From Apostichopus japonicus (lineage: Eukaryota > Echinodermata > Holothuroidea > Aspidochirotida > Stichopodidae), in the NCBI RefSeq assembly GCF_037975245.1, contig NC_092567.1, positions 1,897,714-1,961,713 on the forward strand: a DNA stretch of 64,000 nucleotides, given 5' to 3'. The position numbers and the translations under genes are program-made. Below the pieces are notes generated by a model. That model did no database searches, was not told the origin of the DNA, and saw only the letters and a list, made by a program, of their open reading frames with translations. This document shows positions 34,401 to 49,400 of this stretch, in pieces. Position 1 is the stretch's first letter. Every line of letters starts with the position of its first letter.

Positions 34401-37400
34401 ACCATTTTTCTTTCACTTTTCTTCACACCCTGTTTATTTACTTGACAATTGTTTTTTTTTATTAAAATACATGTACTGCAAGCTTCTGTATGGATGATAT
34501 AACAGCACATTTCAGCAAACAAGATATTCAGAACTTCAGATGTGTGATCCATTGTGTTGTATTGCTTCAGGAGTTCTTAGGCTGTGTTCACATTGGATCC
34601 CCTGTTCTTAGTCCTGTGTTGACAATTTAACCGCAAATATGTTTCCAAAATCTCCTATAGTGTTCACACTTGAACTCATGCTCCAGCTCTGATTTCCCAC
34701 TCTGAGTCAATGAAGAGGAAGTTACAACATTTGTATGGTGACTCTCACAAAAGTGCAAATGCACAAAGTGTATGGCAAATTTCTAATAAAGATGAGTGTC
34801 ACTAACTTCTGCATGCAATGTATTGATTCAATATTGAGGTGAAAGTGGGAGAAAGAAGTCAGTGTTATAACACTGTTATAACAAGTGAAGTCAGTGTTAT
34901 AACCAGGGTGTGCATACTACAAATAGCTATTCAGCAGTATTGCTGAATAGCTATGAGAGCATTAACTGGCAATAGTTCTTAAATATCTCATGTCAAGATA
35001 CAGAGATACAGCGGCACACCCTTGGTTAGTATAGCAACTATGAAACATGTATAAATGTAATACACACAAACACTGTGAAGTTAAGGAAGAACCATCTGGT
35101 AACTCTGTCCACCAACATAAAACTATGAGCACATGTGGCTCAAAATTAACTTTTCTTCCACATAATGATACCTGAAACCCAACACAAAAGGTAATGAACC
35201 TAAAGAAAATGTAGAACAAATTACATCAAAACAATAACATGCATACTACAGCAGTAACAAAATACTAACAATTGCAATAACAGTTCTTGATGACTCTCAG
35301 ACAATCTTCCTTCTAAAACTGATTTATTATTTACTAAAAACTAGTTGAACACTGTAAAATATACAGTGTGTTGGATATTGAAAGGAAACCTCATGGTCAG
35401 AGGGAAGGATAAATGGCAGAACTACAAGAAACAATGTTGTACACAAACAAATAGTTTGTAGCTAATAGTTCCATATATATGTCCATGGTAAGTTTGCCTA
35501 ATAGTGAGTGGAACAGGCATGGTGTTATGTAGTTTGTTTGCCTTGATCTCCGGTCACTTTGGTCCCGAGTCTTCACACTCTGGAACTGATATCCCCCAGA
35601 ACAGGGGACCAACATGTCGCGGTCTGACCCTGAGAAGGATAGTATTTACACTAGGATGTTGATCTCGAGCAGGGATATGATTCGATCGGATCCCCTCTGT
35701 GTGTTTTATAAATGTGAACAAGGCTTTCAGATGAAAGTGTTATATCAATGTAGACAATAGCATACTGAACATGTGGTTCAATACCATGCCATTTCTTTGA
35801 TATCTTGCCAAGTGCTAATTCCAATAACACAAATATATATGCTAGTTGACACTGAAGTATGCAATGTTTGCATACCACTACATTTATGCTAATGAAGCAA
35901 CCACAAAACTACCTAATATCTGTGTTAATGACTAAATGGGTTTGATTATTCAATTCAGAGGTACTGTAGTGATAAACATGTTAAAATATATTGTTTATCT
36001 AAACAAAAATAATGTGACGGACGTACGCGTGACGGACGTACGCGTGACGGACGTACGTGACGGACGTACGAAAATACGTACGTCTGTCACAGCATTTTCT
36101 GAAAAAAATAAAATCCTAGGGATTAAAGGCACATTATGTAGTTATTGAGTGTTCAAAATGTGCATTGAATTGTAGATGTCTTGAAATCTGGGTACCTCCT
36201 TCTGTATGAAATTTTAAAAAATGTGATTTTTCTGTGACGGACGTACACATGACAATTTACATTTGTAAAAAAAGTTATTCTCAGAAAACTGAAAATCCCT
36301 GCAACTTTATCTGTTTGTCAACTGAATCTATATATTATATCACTTCAGCAAATCTAAGAATATTTATTCCTCTGAAGATACACAGGCAAAAATAGGCATT
36401 TTGTTTTGGGGAAATTTTTGTGAAGCAAATTTGAGATTTTTTCGGTTGACTAATACACACCTTAATCTGCATGAAAACAATGTGTTCTGTGAAAATTAGC
36501 TAAATATTATGAAACTTCAGAGTTTTAGCTTTCATCTGATACCCTACATGTAATGATTCAACGTTTTTTAAGTTTTGGTGAAAAGGTTTACTAGTTTACG
36601 GAACTGCCCTGGTATAGTATGGCTATAGTAACAGTTAGACTTGATCTCGTTTTTTTGAGAGAGAAATGTTCAAAATGTTTATTTTTTTATCAATTCCTTT
36701 CACGATTAACAAACTGTGGAAAAAATTTCACTGAGAAATTAATGAACAAAGGATTTTCTACGAGAAATTGAAACTATCTTCTTGATTTTTTTCTAATTGC
36801 TAACGAATTATGATATGCACACCAGCAGAGTGAAATAAAATAATCATTAGGCATCTGCCGGCGGGAGGGGATTGACAGCTTAAAAGTTATTTTCCAATAT
36901 TGTGCGAGGCTTGTAACACACCATAACACCGGACTTCACCTATTTTAAAGTCTATCCGTTTCTTTGTTCATAATTTCTTTGACTGTGTGTGCGGAAGTAC
37001 TGTAAGATTATTTAGGCCACATCTAAACTTGACATTGAGAACAGTGTTATCATCATTACGAGTTATAAACTTGTAACTGGCCTATCTGAATTCCCTGTTC
37101 GATACACGACAGTTATAAATCTTTTCCTCCTAATGAAAAACAAAGTCTAATACTCTTTTGTCTTATTTCTTTGTTCAACATTAATTTATACCTCTTTGTC
37201 TGTTATTAAAATTACCGTTACTAATTAACAGGAACATTAATCTATGTCTCTCTTACCTCTTCTCCTGGTAGATTGCCCCTTTTGTCACAGACCTGAAAGG
37301 AAGATAAATATTATATTCATGAGATTTGGAAAATGAATTTCAGGAAAATATTATATGGCTAAGCAAACAATGTATAAGTTAGAATGATATATCTTCAAAA

Positions 37401-40400
37401 ATATCGCAGTAAATTATTCCTGGCAGGTAAACACACATCTGCATTGAACACACTAAAGTCAATAAAGGAGACAGACTCGTCAATGTAAGATGCAAGGACT
37501 TAATAACATGAATATAAACATCAGCTTAATAGGGAAGACAAAATTAGTTTAAACCCGTCATCAACCACTAGTGACGTCATTAAACACTGAGTGACGCCAT
37601 TGAACACTGAGTGACGTCATCAAACACCGAGTGACGTCATCAAACACTGAGTGATGTCATCACAAACTGAGTGAAGTCATAATGACCAACTTCTCACTGA
37701 GATGATCAGATGGATACCATGGACGACAGAGAAGATGACGAGGAGGTAAAATAGGGCAATATTTAAAGATAGACCCTAGAACATCGTTGTTGGATTGATT
37801 TAATGTCAGAAAAAGCAAAATCTTACTTAGCCCACAAAGTGGCATATTGGTTACACCCGCTCCCCCCCCCCCCCTCCCTCCTTCGTCTTAGATGGTATGT
37901 TTCTATCGTATTGTTATTAGTGTAAAGATATCTATGAAAGTTTGGGAAATGTAGTTGTCCGGTCAAAGTATACAATAAGAGATACAATAGGATAATTAAA
38001 TAGATTATAGATCTGTTAACATTGAAAAACATCATGAAATACAATAATCCCTGCACAGTATGCTTTCTTTCTAAATTTTACCATGGGTGTGTGTATGTTT
38101 AATTGGAAGTTTGTACATGCGCACATAATCAATTTCCAATAGTTGACTTTCTCTGTTCAACGCTATGCAAGAAACGTTTAGACCAGGAAGCGACGGTCTG
38201 TAAATTAAGGAATATTTAGAGTGTGTTTATGTAACCGATACTCCCTATGTGTCTATTACACTAGTATCGCAGAAACGACGTGAGCTCGTCATTGCTCTGT
38301 CTCTGTGTATTAGCTGGACTTGGTTTGGGTTGCTCATATACTCAAACGACGAAAGAAATAATGCAAATATTTTACACCATTATTAGTTCAGATTCACCGT
38401 TGCCATTTTTTGTATCATAATGCTGCTGCTTATTCATAGTACTGTACATATAAAGAGGGTGGTACTAAAAGACGTTTCTTGAAAGTTAAATAAAATCTTA
38501 AATTTAACACCTTTAGGTTGACCTTTAATGCAGACACCTCTACTTTAATTTTCCTTGCATGTTAAAATACATCTAATTGATGAAATCTGCCTAAAAAAAT
38601 ACACTTGTTTTTTTTGTTTCAAGTTATAACCAGATCTGCCGTTTCATATATAAGCCTGCTTGGACCACACATTTATGTCAGTCACGTTAATCTAAATAAA
38701 TAATAAAATATAATCAATAGGGATCCCTCAACTCCCATTACAACTGACACTATTAGAACGAGTAACATTTACTAACTTTGCTGCGTACAGTGACGTCACA
38801 ACGTTAAGATTCTAGAGATGAAAAGTATGCATCGATATTTTTACCAATAAAACATTTTTGACTGAGTAGGTGTGATGCTTTTTAACAAAATTCAGAAAGC
38901 AATTTACGGCACGGGCTTAGCATATATTTATATCCGTGACGTAGTATTTTGAAGAAAAAAACTTATTCATGTGCATGCTCATTTTCAACATTGTGTTCGT
39001 ATACAGCGTCACATAATACGTGTTCAGTTATTTGGTTACCATGGTATCTATACAACATAACGAAGCAGTAGTATAATTGCCCCCACACACTAACTGGTAT
39101 TATGGTCTTGTTGTGTAAATGTGCGTGGAAAGTGACTTAATCACAGCTCCACCGAATCATTGGTAATGATTTGCTCTACAGAGCGAATCTGGAGCCACTA
39201 AAAATATATTTGCAAGATCTTCTTCTGATACAGTATATTCCATATCACGAATATAATATTTTCACAAATTACAAAAAAAAAAAATCTTCAATTTTCTTTC
39301 ATTTTATCAATATACGTATCACCTCTTTCTTCATTTATTAAATCGCCAAAATGTCCAGCATTCACATTCTGGGAAACGGTGAGTCGGATGTTTACAAGCA
39401 ATTTCGTTTATCTATGCACCCCACACACATATAATAGGCAATTAAAACCAGTTTCTGGTATGATTTTAAAACCATACAAATAACAACAATGTTGAATCGC
39501 GCTGCTTAAATCGGTCACCATCCGTTACACTACCAGTCCATCTTCATTTCTGACCTAGACACTACAGGTATTTAATGTCCTCTACACATGAGTGTACGTG
39601 AAACCATCACAGAAACATTTACCTTAATAAATTTGAGTTAATAATTGAGTAAGATTGAACTTAGAAGAACGGATAGCAAAAGTACACTTCTGTAATTTGT
39701 GCTGTGTTTGCTACAATCTGCTGGTAGCAAACTTGACCGTTAAAGGAATGAGAAGGACTTGAAAACATAATGTTACCTCAGTCCACCTGGGAAGATTAAA
39801 GTAAGTTTTTTAACAAACAAATATCTATGACACTAAATTTATGGGACACAAATTGTCTAAATCTGGTTAAAGGACGAATAATACAATAATCATTTAAGCA
39901 TTCACGTGATTGTGACAACATATCTAGATGTCTTTGTTAGTTGCAGGGTATCCAATAATTATGCGAATATTTCACGGTTTGGTCAATTGACAACCTATGA
40001 TGTAATAGGCAGCTTTAGTTAATGGAATACCACCTTCTCCTAACACCGGAGAAAACGAAGAAAATGAACATAACCAGTGAAATCATGGGAGTCTGCTACA
40101 AAGGCAAATATGCTAGGGCAGCTACAGTAAGCTACAGGGTCGGCTAAACGGAATGTTGTTACGACTGTTGTATGTGCTATGGTGAGCATTTGCCCCGAAA
40201 TTTAATGAACATAAACAAGAACGATGCAATATGATTGACAACATTCTACGGTTTCATATTTAATGTACATCGAAATGGTGACGTAAAAGCGGGATATGTT
40301 CAGTACATTCATTTAGGTGAAGACATTATTTGATTAAGATATTTGTTAACGTCATTGATTTTACTACAGATAAGCTTTGTTTCAGAAGAATAATACCAAT

Positions 40401-43400
40401 GTTTCACGAGGATTTATAGTGGTATATTGGAAATGTTAAGAAGGGTCGGTAATGTCAATTATGTTGTTTCAAAGTCATACACGCTACTAGTGTTCTGCTA
40501 AATGTTGATATGATATGCTTAGTTGTTAATTATCATACCAATGCTCGTTATTTATTTACAGACTTTTATCTCAAGAAAATATTTTAAAGATATGTATTTC
40601 TGTTTAGTTCCAGATTTTTATAAGTTTGTTTCTACGTTTGGAATAAACGTGATACAAAAGTTTACATGAGTTGTTCCTCTATTATTTGGCGCAATCAACT
40701 CTCCACCCAGTCATAGACACTAACAATAAGTAATGCATGAGGCTGGAAGGTCCGGGTGTGGCAATCAACTATCCTATACACTTGAAGATAATTATCAAGA
40801 AAAAATAAACAATTAGCGGATGACAACTTATGAATATTTAAATCAGATTATCAGTTACCGACTATACCGTAGTTGTACAAATTCCACTCCAACCCCCCCC
40901 CCCCACATCCAACCCGGATCCTGACTCCTTTAAAATCGTCTAATGTATGTATTTTTGTGTCTGTTTAAAAACACGCGGGAAATGATATGAATATTTGTCT
41001 TATATTCATATTTTATCAATTCATTGCATATGTTTTGATTGACATGGTATCCGTACAAGATAACAACGAAACGGGTTAGTAGAGCTACACATATATACTA
41101 TAGAGTTTTATTTTTGTTTTCTAATTTATTCCCATTTTACACGAATACAATATTCCTACCCCCCCCCCCCCCCGGAAACCTTGAAATGTCAGTAATTAAA
41201 ATAGCTCCTCTTTCCTCCATATATACAAATGACCAAGATCATGACAAGCATTACCATTCAGAAGAATATACCAGAGTTTATTGATTTCAAATAAAACCAG
41301 ATCCGTCCTTTCATTATATCTAAGCCTGCTTAGACACACACACTTATGCCAGTCACATATATACTAATCTGGATTAATCATCATTTAAGCAAGTGATCCT
41401 TTAAATACCCTAATGCTTTTTAAGGAAAAAATAAATTTATTAGAAAGACTTAATTCACAAGGAAGAATACCATCATGGATATTTCTAGCTTCTGCACTTT
41501 GTGTTGTTTTTGCCACAATCTGCTGGTAACAAACTAGACCTTTAAATGAAAGATAAGGACCTTGAAAAAAATAATTTTACTTTATTTCACCAAAATCAAA
41601 CCAGGAAAGATGAGAGTAGGCAGAGATATTAAAGGTTTGGAAACAAACAAATAAAACATTGCAAATAATTGGTAGGACACAGTATTGTCTGAATCTGGTT
41701 AAACGATAAATAACTCACTAATAAGTAGCACTCATGTGATTGATACAACATATTTATATTCTTAATTAGTTGCAGGGCTATCCAGTTATGTGTGAACATT
41801 ATAAGGGTTGGTCAACGTTATAACCTATTAAGTAGCATGCAGCTTTATTTAATTTTATTAAAACGTCTACGTATTGAATTAATTCTCAACATTATTTGAG
41901 TTAAACAATACGAAAGTATAGAAATCAACTTAAAATAAGTTTTTAGAGTCAATTTCCACATACATCTAATTCCTATTACTAACTTCCAAGTTTTCCCCAT
42001 CACCATCCTGTGTTTATGACCAATTCGCAAAGTACCATAGAAATGGTTTAATTTGATTTGATTAGCAATTAAATAAACCATGTCCAACATTTTAAAGTAA
42101 TAAAGCTGTTAGTGTTATAATGATGCATGGAAGACCCACGTCTCACACCATCAGAAACAACTAAAAACCTAAACATGGCCAGTTAAAACCAGGGAGCTGC
42201 TACAGTAAGATACTGGGTCAGTTAAACGGACTGTTACGAATGTTCTATATGTTATGATGAACAATTACACATAACTTACAAGAAACTTAGCAAGACCAGG
42301 TTCAAAATGATGCATAACTTTATACGATTCATCGGAGAATAAACGTGAAGTTTACTGATGTACTTTCACAACCCCTCAAATAATAAGACGGTATATGTCA
42401 AAATGATTGCCCTATACGTAACAAACATGTAGGGTAAACCTTTCAGCTATATCTTTACAATATTTGTAATACTAAGAGTCTCACTGATATTGCAATTGTA
42501 CGGGTGTTTCAATAAAGAACTATTCATTGGACGGGCTTGAATAAGATTCATGAAAACAATGCTAGCATATCAGCTTGCCCCCCCCCACTCCCTGCGCTCC
42601 GATCTGGAGAGGGCGTTTTGGTCAAGTGGTTAAAGGCAGTGGACTTGTGATCTAAGGATTACAGGTTCGAGTCCTGGCCAGATCATTGCGTTGTGTCCTT
42701 GGGCGAGGCGCTTTATCTCCATTGCCTCTCTTTACCCAGGTGTATAAATTGGGACTTGCGAAGTAACTTTTAAACATAGTTGCGTGCGCCGATTTGTGGC
42801 TGCACCCAATGGGAAGTCCCCCAGGGGACACGTGGTTGTGGTGTACTGCGGTACCCCAAGAGAAATTGATTGAATAGTGCACACTTTGGTGTGTGGGTGT
42901 GACAAGTTACCAATGACCAGGGTTAAGTTGTAAAGTCGTGAAAGAGGGCTTTGGCCCTGAACAAGACTGCAAACCTAATTATAAATATAAATATAATCTC
43001 TCAATTTTCTCTCCTTTCTTACACGGCGATCTGAATTCTGCTTTTCTCTGAATGTCTCAAAGGATAACGTTATATCTTTACAAAGTGAAACTACTAGAAT
43101 CGCGTATCCCTTCACTCATTACTGTATGTCTACATGCACGTGACGGCTGTCTCGAAATGAGTTTTAGAAAATACAATTAGAGTGATTTTGTCCCATATAC
43201 TTAAATCTTTCTGAACTATTATGAGTATTCTCTATTAGTGTATAAGGATACAGTATTGTAGTTTATAGCTGGAGTACCAGTTTTTCATATTTTGTACGAA
43301 GTATATCTTATCTCAGACAGTTCTGTTTTGAAAAGATATTACATCACACATTTAGATAAAGAAATAACAGGGATGAAATGAAGAAAACTGTTTGCCATTG

Positions 43401-46400
43401 AGGACCTGAAGTTGTTCTATTTAACGTTATAATTACGGTGTCCAATTATCTAATATTCTAATATCTAATTAATACTTGATTGACAGTGGTAGGAGATATT
43501 AGAGAAAAGTACTCCCAATTATATAAGTCTTTCTTAAAAGATTATATTCCACCTCTTTGAGTGTGAAAAGGACATCATGTAAGTAACGTATCCTTGAAAA
43601 ATCGAGCAGTATGTACATACTTTCATTATGTTATCTTGGTAGTACATATAGTAGATAAATAAAATAAATATTCACTATGTTCTGACGAAGAATCCTCTTT
43701 TCTTCAATGTTAGCAAAAATTTATACAACCCTGATTTAAAAAAAAAAAAAAAAATAGCATGTGTTTCTCGTTTCTGCAAGCCAGTATTATGCCTTTGTAT
43801 ATACTTGGAGAGAATATCTTGAATAATAAAACAAATTTATGGTTGGGTTATAAGAGACACACGCGGTGACATTCAGAAAAATATGGCAACAATAATAACA
43901 GAAATTTGACCAACGTCTGGGAGCAGGAGCAAGAAGATGTCTGGAAATCTCTGTTTTTTAAAAAAAAATTCTGTTCATCACCATCTAATTATATTGCTAC
44001 CAGCAATTTTCTGCATAATTTCACCGATTATGTGATCACAATATTGATTTTATATTTACTGGTAAAGTACTACAGATGGTAACTTAGCTCAAATAAGCTG
44101 ACCAGAATGCATTATGAGCAATAGCTGAAAGCATGGTGCACAATATCTTACCTGCCATCGACCGGTCTGTAGATTCAGGCGACAAGAACCATAACTTTGA
44201 TAGTTCCATACTGATGAATAAAATGAAAGAAATTGATGAACATTTTGAAGTACAAGTTAGATAGTTTTGGTCTGGAATGAAATCATACACACTATATTCA
44301 ACTGAATTATGTTGACCCTTGATGATAGCTTCATATCAGCTGAGTAATCAATTTAGTTGATTCCTTAATTTTGATCTTATCAGTTTACTATCATTATCAA
44401 TTCAGTAATATAGCTGATCAGTTTACAATCCTTATATCTCAGTGAGATTGCCGATCAATTTACTATCATTATCATCTCGGTTTTATACCTGATCAGTTTA
44501 CAACTATTATCCTCTTAGTTATATAACCAATCAGTTTAGAATTGTTATCATCTCATTAATATATCTGATCAAATAAACAATTAACCTAAATGAAAACATA
44601 TTCTCCCATTCAAACAGAAACAAGTCTTGGACTAACTTAATAGCCAAATCATGATAGTCGAGTATTCGATGCTAAGATTAAGAATAATAATCCATGAGAC
44701 GATGAACGGATCAGAGAACACTCAACATCAGTGACGTCATCATGAATCACGAGAGCCATATTAAAACACGGTGTCAAATAAATTGAAAAAAAAGAAGAAA
44801 ACGGGATTTTATTTGAATAGCTAAATTTAGTTAAATTATGTATCAAAACAATAAACTACACATTTTCATAACAACGTAGCCAGTCTCCATGTAAGAGGAA
44901 TGCTGGATCTGAGAGCCTTCCAGTTCGGTAAAGGAAGGTTATTTGTTTTACGCTCAGGGTTCCTTTGCTTAATCAGGGAGTTCCATAACAACTCCCTGAT
45001 TTAATGTTCTTTAAACTGTACTAAGAATAAATCCTAGGTGTAGCAACACGGTGCAGGTGACAGCTGATACCTTGCTTTGCAAAGTGGATAGATTGGTAAG
45101 GGGGGGGGGGGGGAGACAGGAATATGTTATGAGAATGTCAGAAAATGAAATTATACATTTAAGTTTTATACACCTAGTTACTCGTCCCAATATCAACGTT
45201 TTCGAAATTCTAAATAATGCACAAACTTATGTGACTTTGACTACATCGTCTCTAATCTCTCTCTTAGATGTTATCACGAGATAATTTAGTAGCTATTATA
45301 CACACATTTGTATACCGTAGTCAAATATTCACTGGATCGGGGCAAATATGTTGTTTACACTAACTACTTCTGTCTATGAGATTGATCAATGATGACATCA
45401 TCAGCTGTGACGTCATTCCACCATTAACAATAAGAATCTCGATGTGTCCTTTAAACACAGAACAATGAACGAGGATATGTGTACGAGTCTGAGAAATAAT
45501 GTAGAGGGGTGGTGATAGAGAGGTTTGTATGTATTTACATTACTATTAATTAATTTAAATAATGAATTTAGGTAGAATCTTAGTATTGATGTGTTATTAT
45601 TGTACAGGGAAATGACACATTTGATTGCTTGTGATGTTTGTAAAGCTATCTCGGTTATCAAGATGTTCAGCTTTACAATGTGCTAAACTTCTCTGCTCTT
45701 TAAGGTAAATTAAATGATAACGTAGGCTGCTCAGTGCAGGCATAAATGTTAAATGTTATCCACAGTTTTGAAAATTATTATGACTCAACGTATATATGGT
45801 TTTCATTAATAGCTGGCATACAATATCATTAATCAATGACAAATTTGTAACAGTTTGATATGTCATGTGACGTCATATGTATTGTTTTAATTAATTATTG
45901 TATTATGTGGTGCATCTGCAGGAGCTGACCTAATAACCTGTGTGTTAGACTAAGTAGTCCTGTCACTTAACGAGCATCCGGTATTTAAAGAAGCATTTAT
46001 TGAATTTAACATTTTGTACAAATACAACCTGGACTTATAGCAGTGACTTTATCGATCTAATAAAATAGATCAACATTTAACTTCTACTTTAATTTACATA
46101 CAAATTCACTGTAGTGTTTACATTCATCTATTTATGCTCTAATCGAAGTATTGATCATTAAGATATAAGTGGATATAATGACAAGCAAACATTATTCTCA
46201 GATAGAAACATTTGTAATCAACAAACATTCGAGCAATTTGTTACATGCTTGAAAGTTGACCTTACTTGGCAACCTATCTTATATAGTAAATAATAAGAGA
46301 TGGCAAATGCATTGAAAATGCAGTGACGTACTTAGTGAAATATTTTAGGAATCTGATATCAGAAGATAACCCTCTATAAAGTTTCCATATATCTCTGTTT

Positions 46401-49400
46401 AAAGGACATGGAATAACCAAGTTAACTAAAACGATAAGGCTAATGTATTACGTATTATGACTCGAAATCATCATACAAAGTTTGACATTCATCCGAACTG
46501 TCCTGAGAATTTGTGTTTAACAATGTTTGCAGACTTTGACCTCTGCTGATCTCAAATGACCGTTAACATTGAAATAAAAGAATATTTTGTTGCTCTGTGT
46601 CCTTACTAAATTATTTCGAGTCAGATGTAAGACTTCCCCGAAGTGCAATAAAGTAGTGTACAACAGCAGTAGTACAAACCAGTCTGAGATTTGATGTGGA
46701 GCATCCAATCAAATATTACTATATCGATTTATTTGAAACAAGGGAAAACCTGCGATATGTGTAGCTTAATTAGCATTTCAGAACTTACTTCATTTGTTGT
46801 TGAATAAACATGGTAAGAATACCAACTATTATTGTAACTTTGATGTAAGCAGACGTACTTCATAGCATTCATATACAAATCATTGCACTAATTACTTGAT
46901 CCTATTTCACTCGTAATAAATAACACACGACCATGGATGCCTTACATATCCCTAACACGTTACGTTAATAAAAGGCGATTAATACGAGTGGAATATCCTT
47001 AGCATATTTTGTCGTTATTTAAATAACTGGTTTCATGCTTCTACACGTGTTATGTACATAAGTGTAGGAGCCCAACTTGATTTTTTATTGGGAGGAGGGG
47101 GGGGGGGGGGGGGCGGAGACGACTTGTCCGAAAATGTAACCAACATTTTGTCATCATCTTAATGTGCATATCATATAGGCATGCATCGGTTATTACATCG
47201 CATGCCAATTACATACAATCATTTGTCGTTTTATAACCCTCCCATATTAGTGATCATATTTGGGGAATTTGTTACAATAATATTGATAATAATAATATAA
47301 GTTTAATCATTGAAAATTACATTGCAATTAATTGTTCTTTCAGTAGGTGCGCGAAGAGATATCAGCATATTGCCCGAGTTTACACAAAAATATTTGGTTG
47401 GTGGCTGCGCCACCCCCCCCCCCCCCCTTAGCCCTCCGCCTCCTACGCATAATTTAGAAGAGATCATATTCCATATATGCTCCATATAGTGTAAATTTAT
47501 TTTATTTATAACAACCTACCTTCAAAGCGTCCATGTATTAATTAATATTATATGACCATACTTTTAATGTACTGACGTCATTTCTTATACCTTTGACATT
47601 TCTTGATTTCAATGATGACGGGATCGATGTGACCGGAATAGTCTCTGGTAGAATATATCCTCCAATGACATCGCCACCAAACCTGTGAAGTAATAATAAG
47701 AATCACATCATGGTAACGATCCTAACGAGGCTGGCGTGTTATCCATCTAATAAAATGAAGAATTTAAAATGCCTCATATGTTCAAAATAAGATATGAATG
47801 ATATTGTGGATAAGATTAAGGCGGATACACGCCATTGGAGGTCAAATTTTAGTAAACATAGACACATGGAAAAAATAACAATTTTATTTTGAAGGGTCAC
47901 AAAATTCCTGCTTATGAAACATTGTAATATATCAAATATAACAATTACAATTTACATCGGAACCTCAATCCTTGATCTCCAGGTCTGTAAAATACAGTTT
48001 TAGTTCAAACACAATTACTGTAGTTCATTTTATTAAGTACAAGAAAGGAACATTTAATTGCAATTTGGGATGAGGGAGACAAGAGCATTGGACTTTATAT
48101 TAGCTTAACGACATTAGGTAACGGTGAAATAAAATAAGAGCGTTATTGCTTGAAGTCAGATTGATTTACATTGTAGTTATTGTGTTTATTTAAATTTGCA
48201 GACCAAACCCTCTTCACCTTGGTTCAAGGGCGGAGGAAGCACTTTTAATCTGGGGGGGGGGGGGTCACCAACGTCGAAGGACACTTTGCAGAAATTCCAT
48301 TTGACTGATGCAGCCTGATATTTAGCACCCTTCATAACTCTTATTGTATTATCTTATTTGCGTATACACGTCACTCCATCAACGCCCCCTCCCCCCCCCC
48401 CCTCAAGGAAACAATGTATACTAGCACTGAAATGTCCAATGTGCAAATTGGGAAACAAGGAACAAGTTTTCTTTCGAGACAAAATGAGGTGAAATCATTA
48501 TAAAGTCCAAGTCCCTGCACACGCGATCGATACATGCATGAAAGCAAATGAAATATGTCAAAGTACGAAAGGATGGGGTAGGGTTATGTGTTTTTCAATG
48601 GTTAAACTGATATTATTATGATCATTATTATTGTAACGACTTTCCCAATAATTATAACCAATATGGAAGGGTAATAACACGGCACATGGTTGAATGTTAT
48701 TGGCATGCGATGTAATAACCGACGCATGCCTATATGATATGCACATTAAAATGTTAAACGTGCGCGGAGCGCGCGAAAAATTTGGATAATAGTTTTCGGG
48801 CAAGTCGTTACAGTCCCCCAAATCAAATTGGACTCCTATGCCTATGGTAGTAAACATTTAAAACTTCCCGAAATATTTCATGCGACGTGGGTTTTGCTTT
48901 GTAAACTCTTTTTATTTAGAAATTTTTATGTAGAAAAAGGGCACATTTTTAACCTGAGGAAAAGTGGGGGGGGGCACGTGCCCCCTGTGCCCCCCGGTTC
49001 CGCCGCCCTTGCCTTGGTTTCATTTATAAACTTTTCAACATGTTTCTCCGAATTTGTCGTCCTGTATAATGTGTATTACGTCATGTGGCTGGGGTTTAAA
49101 ACCATGTGTAGTGTTAAGATAATTGTGCGTGTGTATATACGATATGGGTCAACAAATTTTTAAGATAATGAATATCCTTAATTATGTATGCAAAATTTGG
49201 GTCTATGGTTCATCACCAGTTTAAAACTTAGATCATGTCTCACGTAATCGTTGATTCATTGAGGGCAAACAACTTAAAGCGTTAACAAATTGGCTATGCG
49301 ATATGTTAATGCTGAAATACCTAGCCAACCCGACATGCACGAAGCGTACACAACTTTATCTTGCATTATTATGTCTAGCGGTCTATGCGTACAGCATTCG

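Noticed and set aside
37571-37680. CRISPR-like array
   Set aside because: Units are directly adjacent 20-mers without unique spacers, in an animal genome.
42608-42685. Functional tRNA gene
   Set aside because: The A and B boxes are present but the head is followed by a SINE body and tail, and the cloverleaf ends do not pair well; better explained as a SINE.
44152-44290. Alternative 68-codon frame through the third leucine-rich-repeat-gene exon (MELSKLWFLSPES)
   Set aside because: Its phase would run into a stop after the next junction, while the other frame joins cleanly on both sides.
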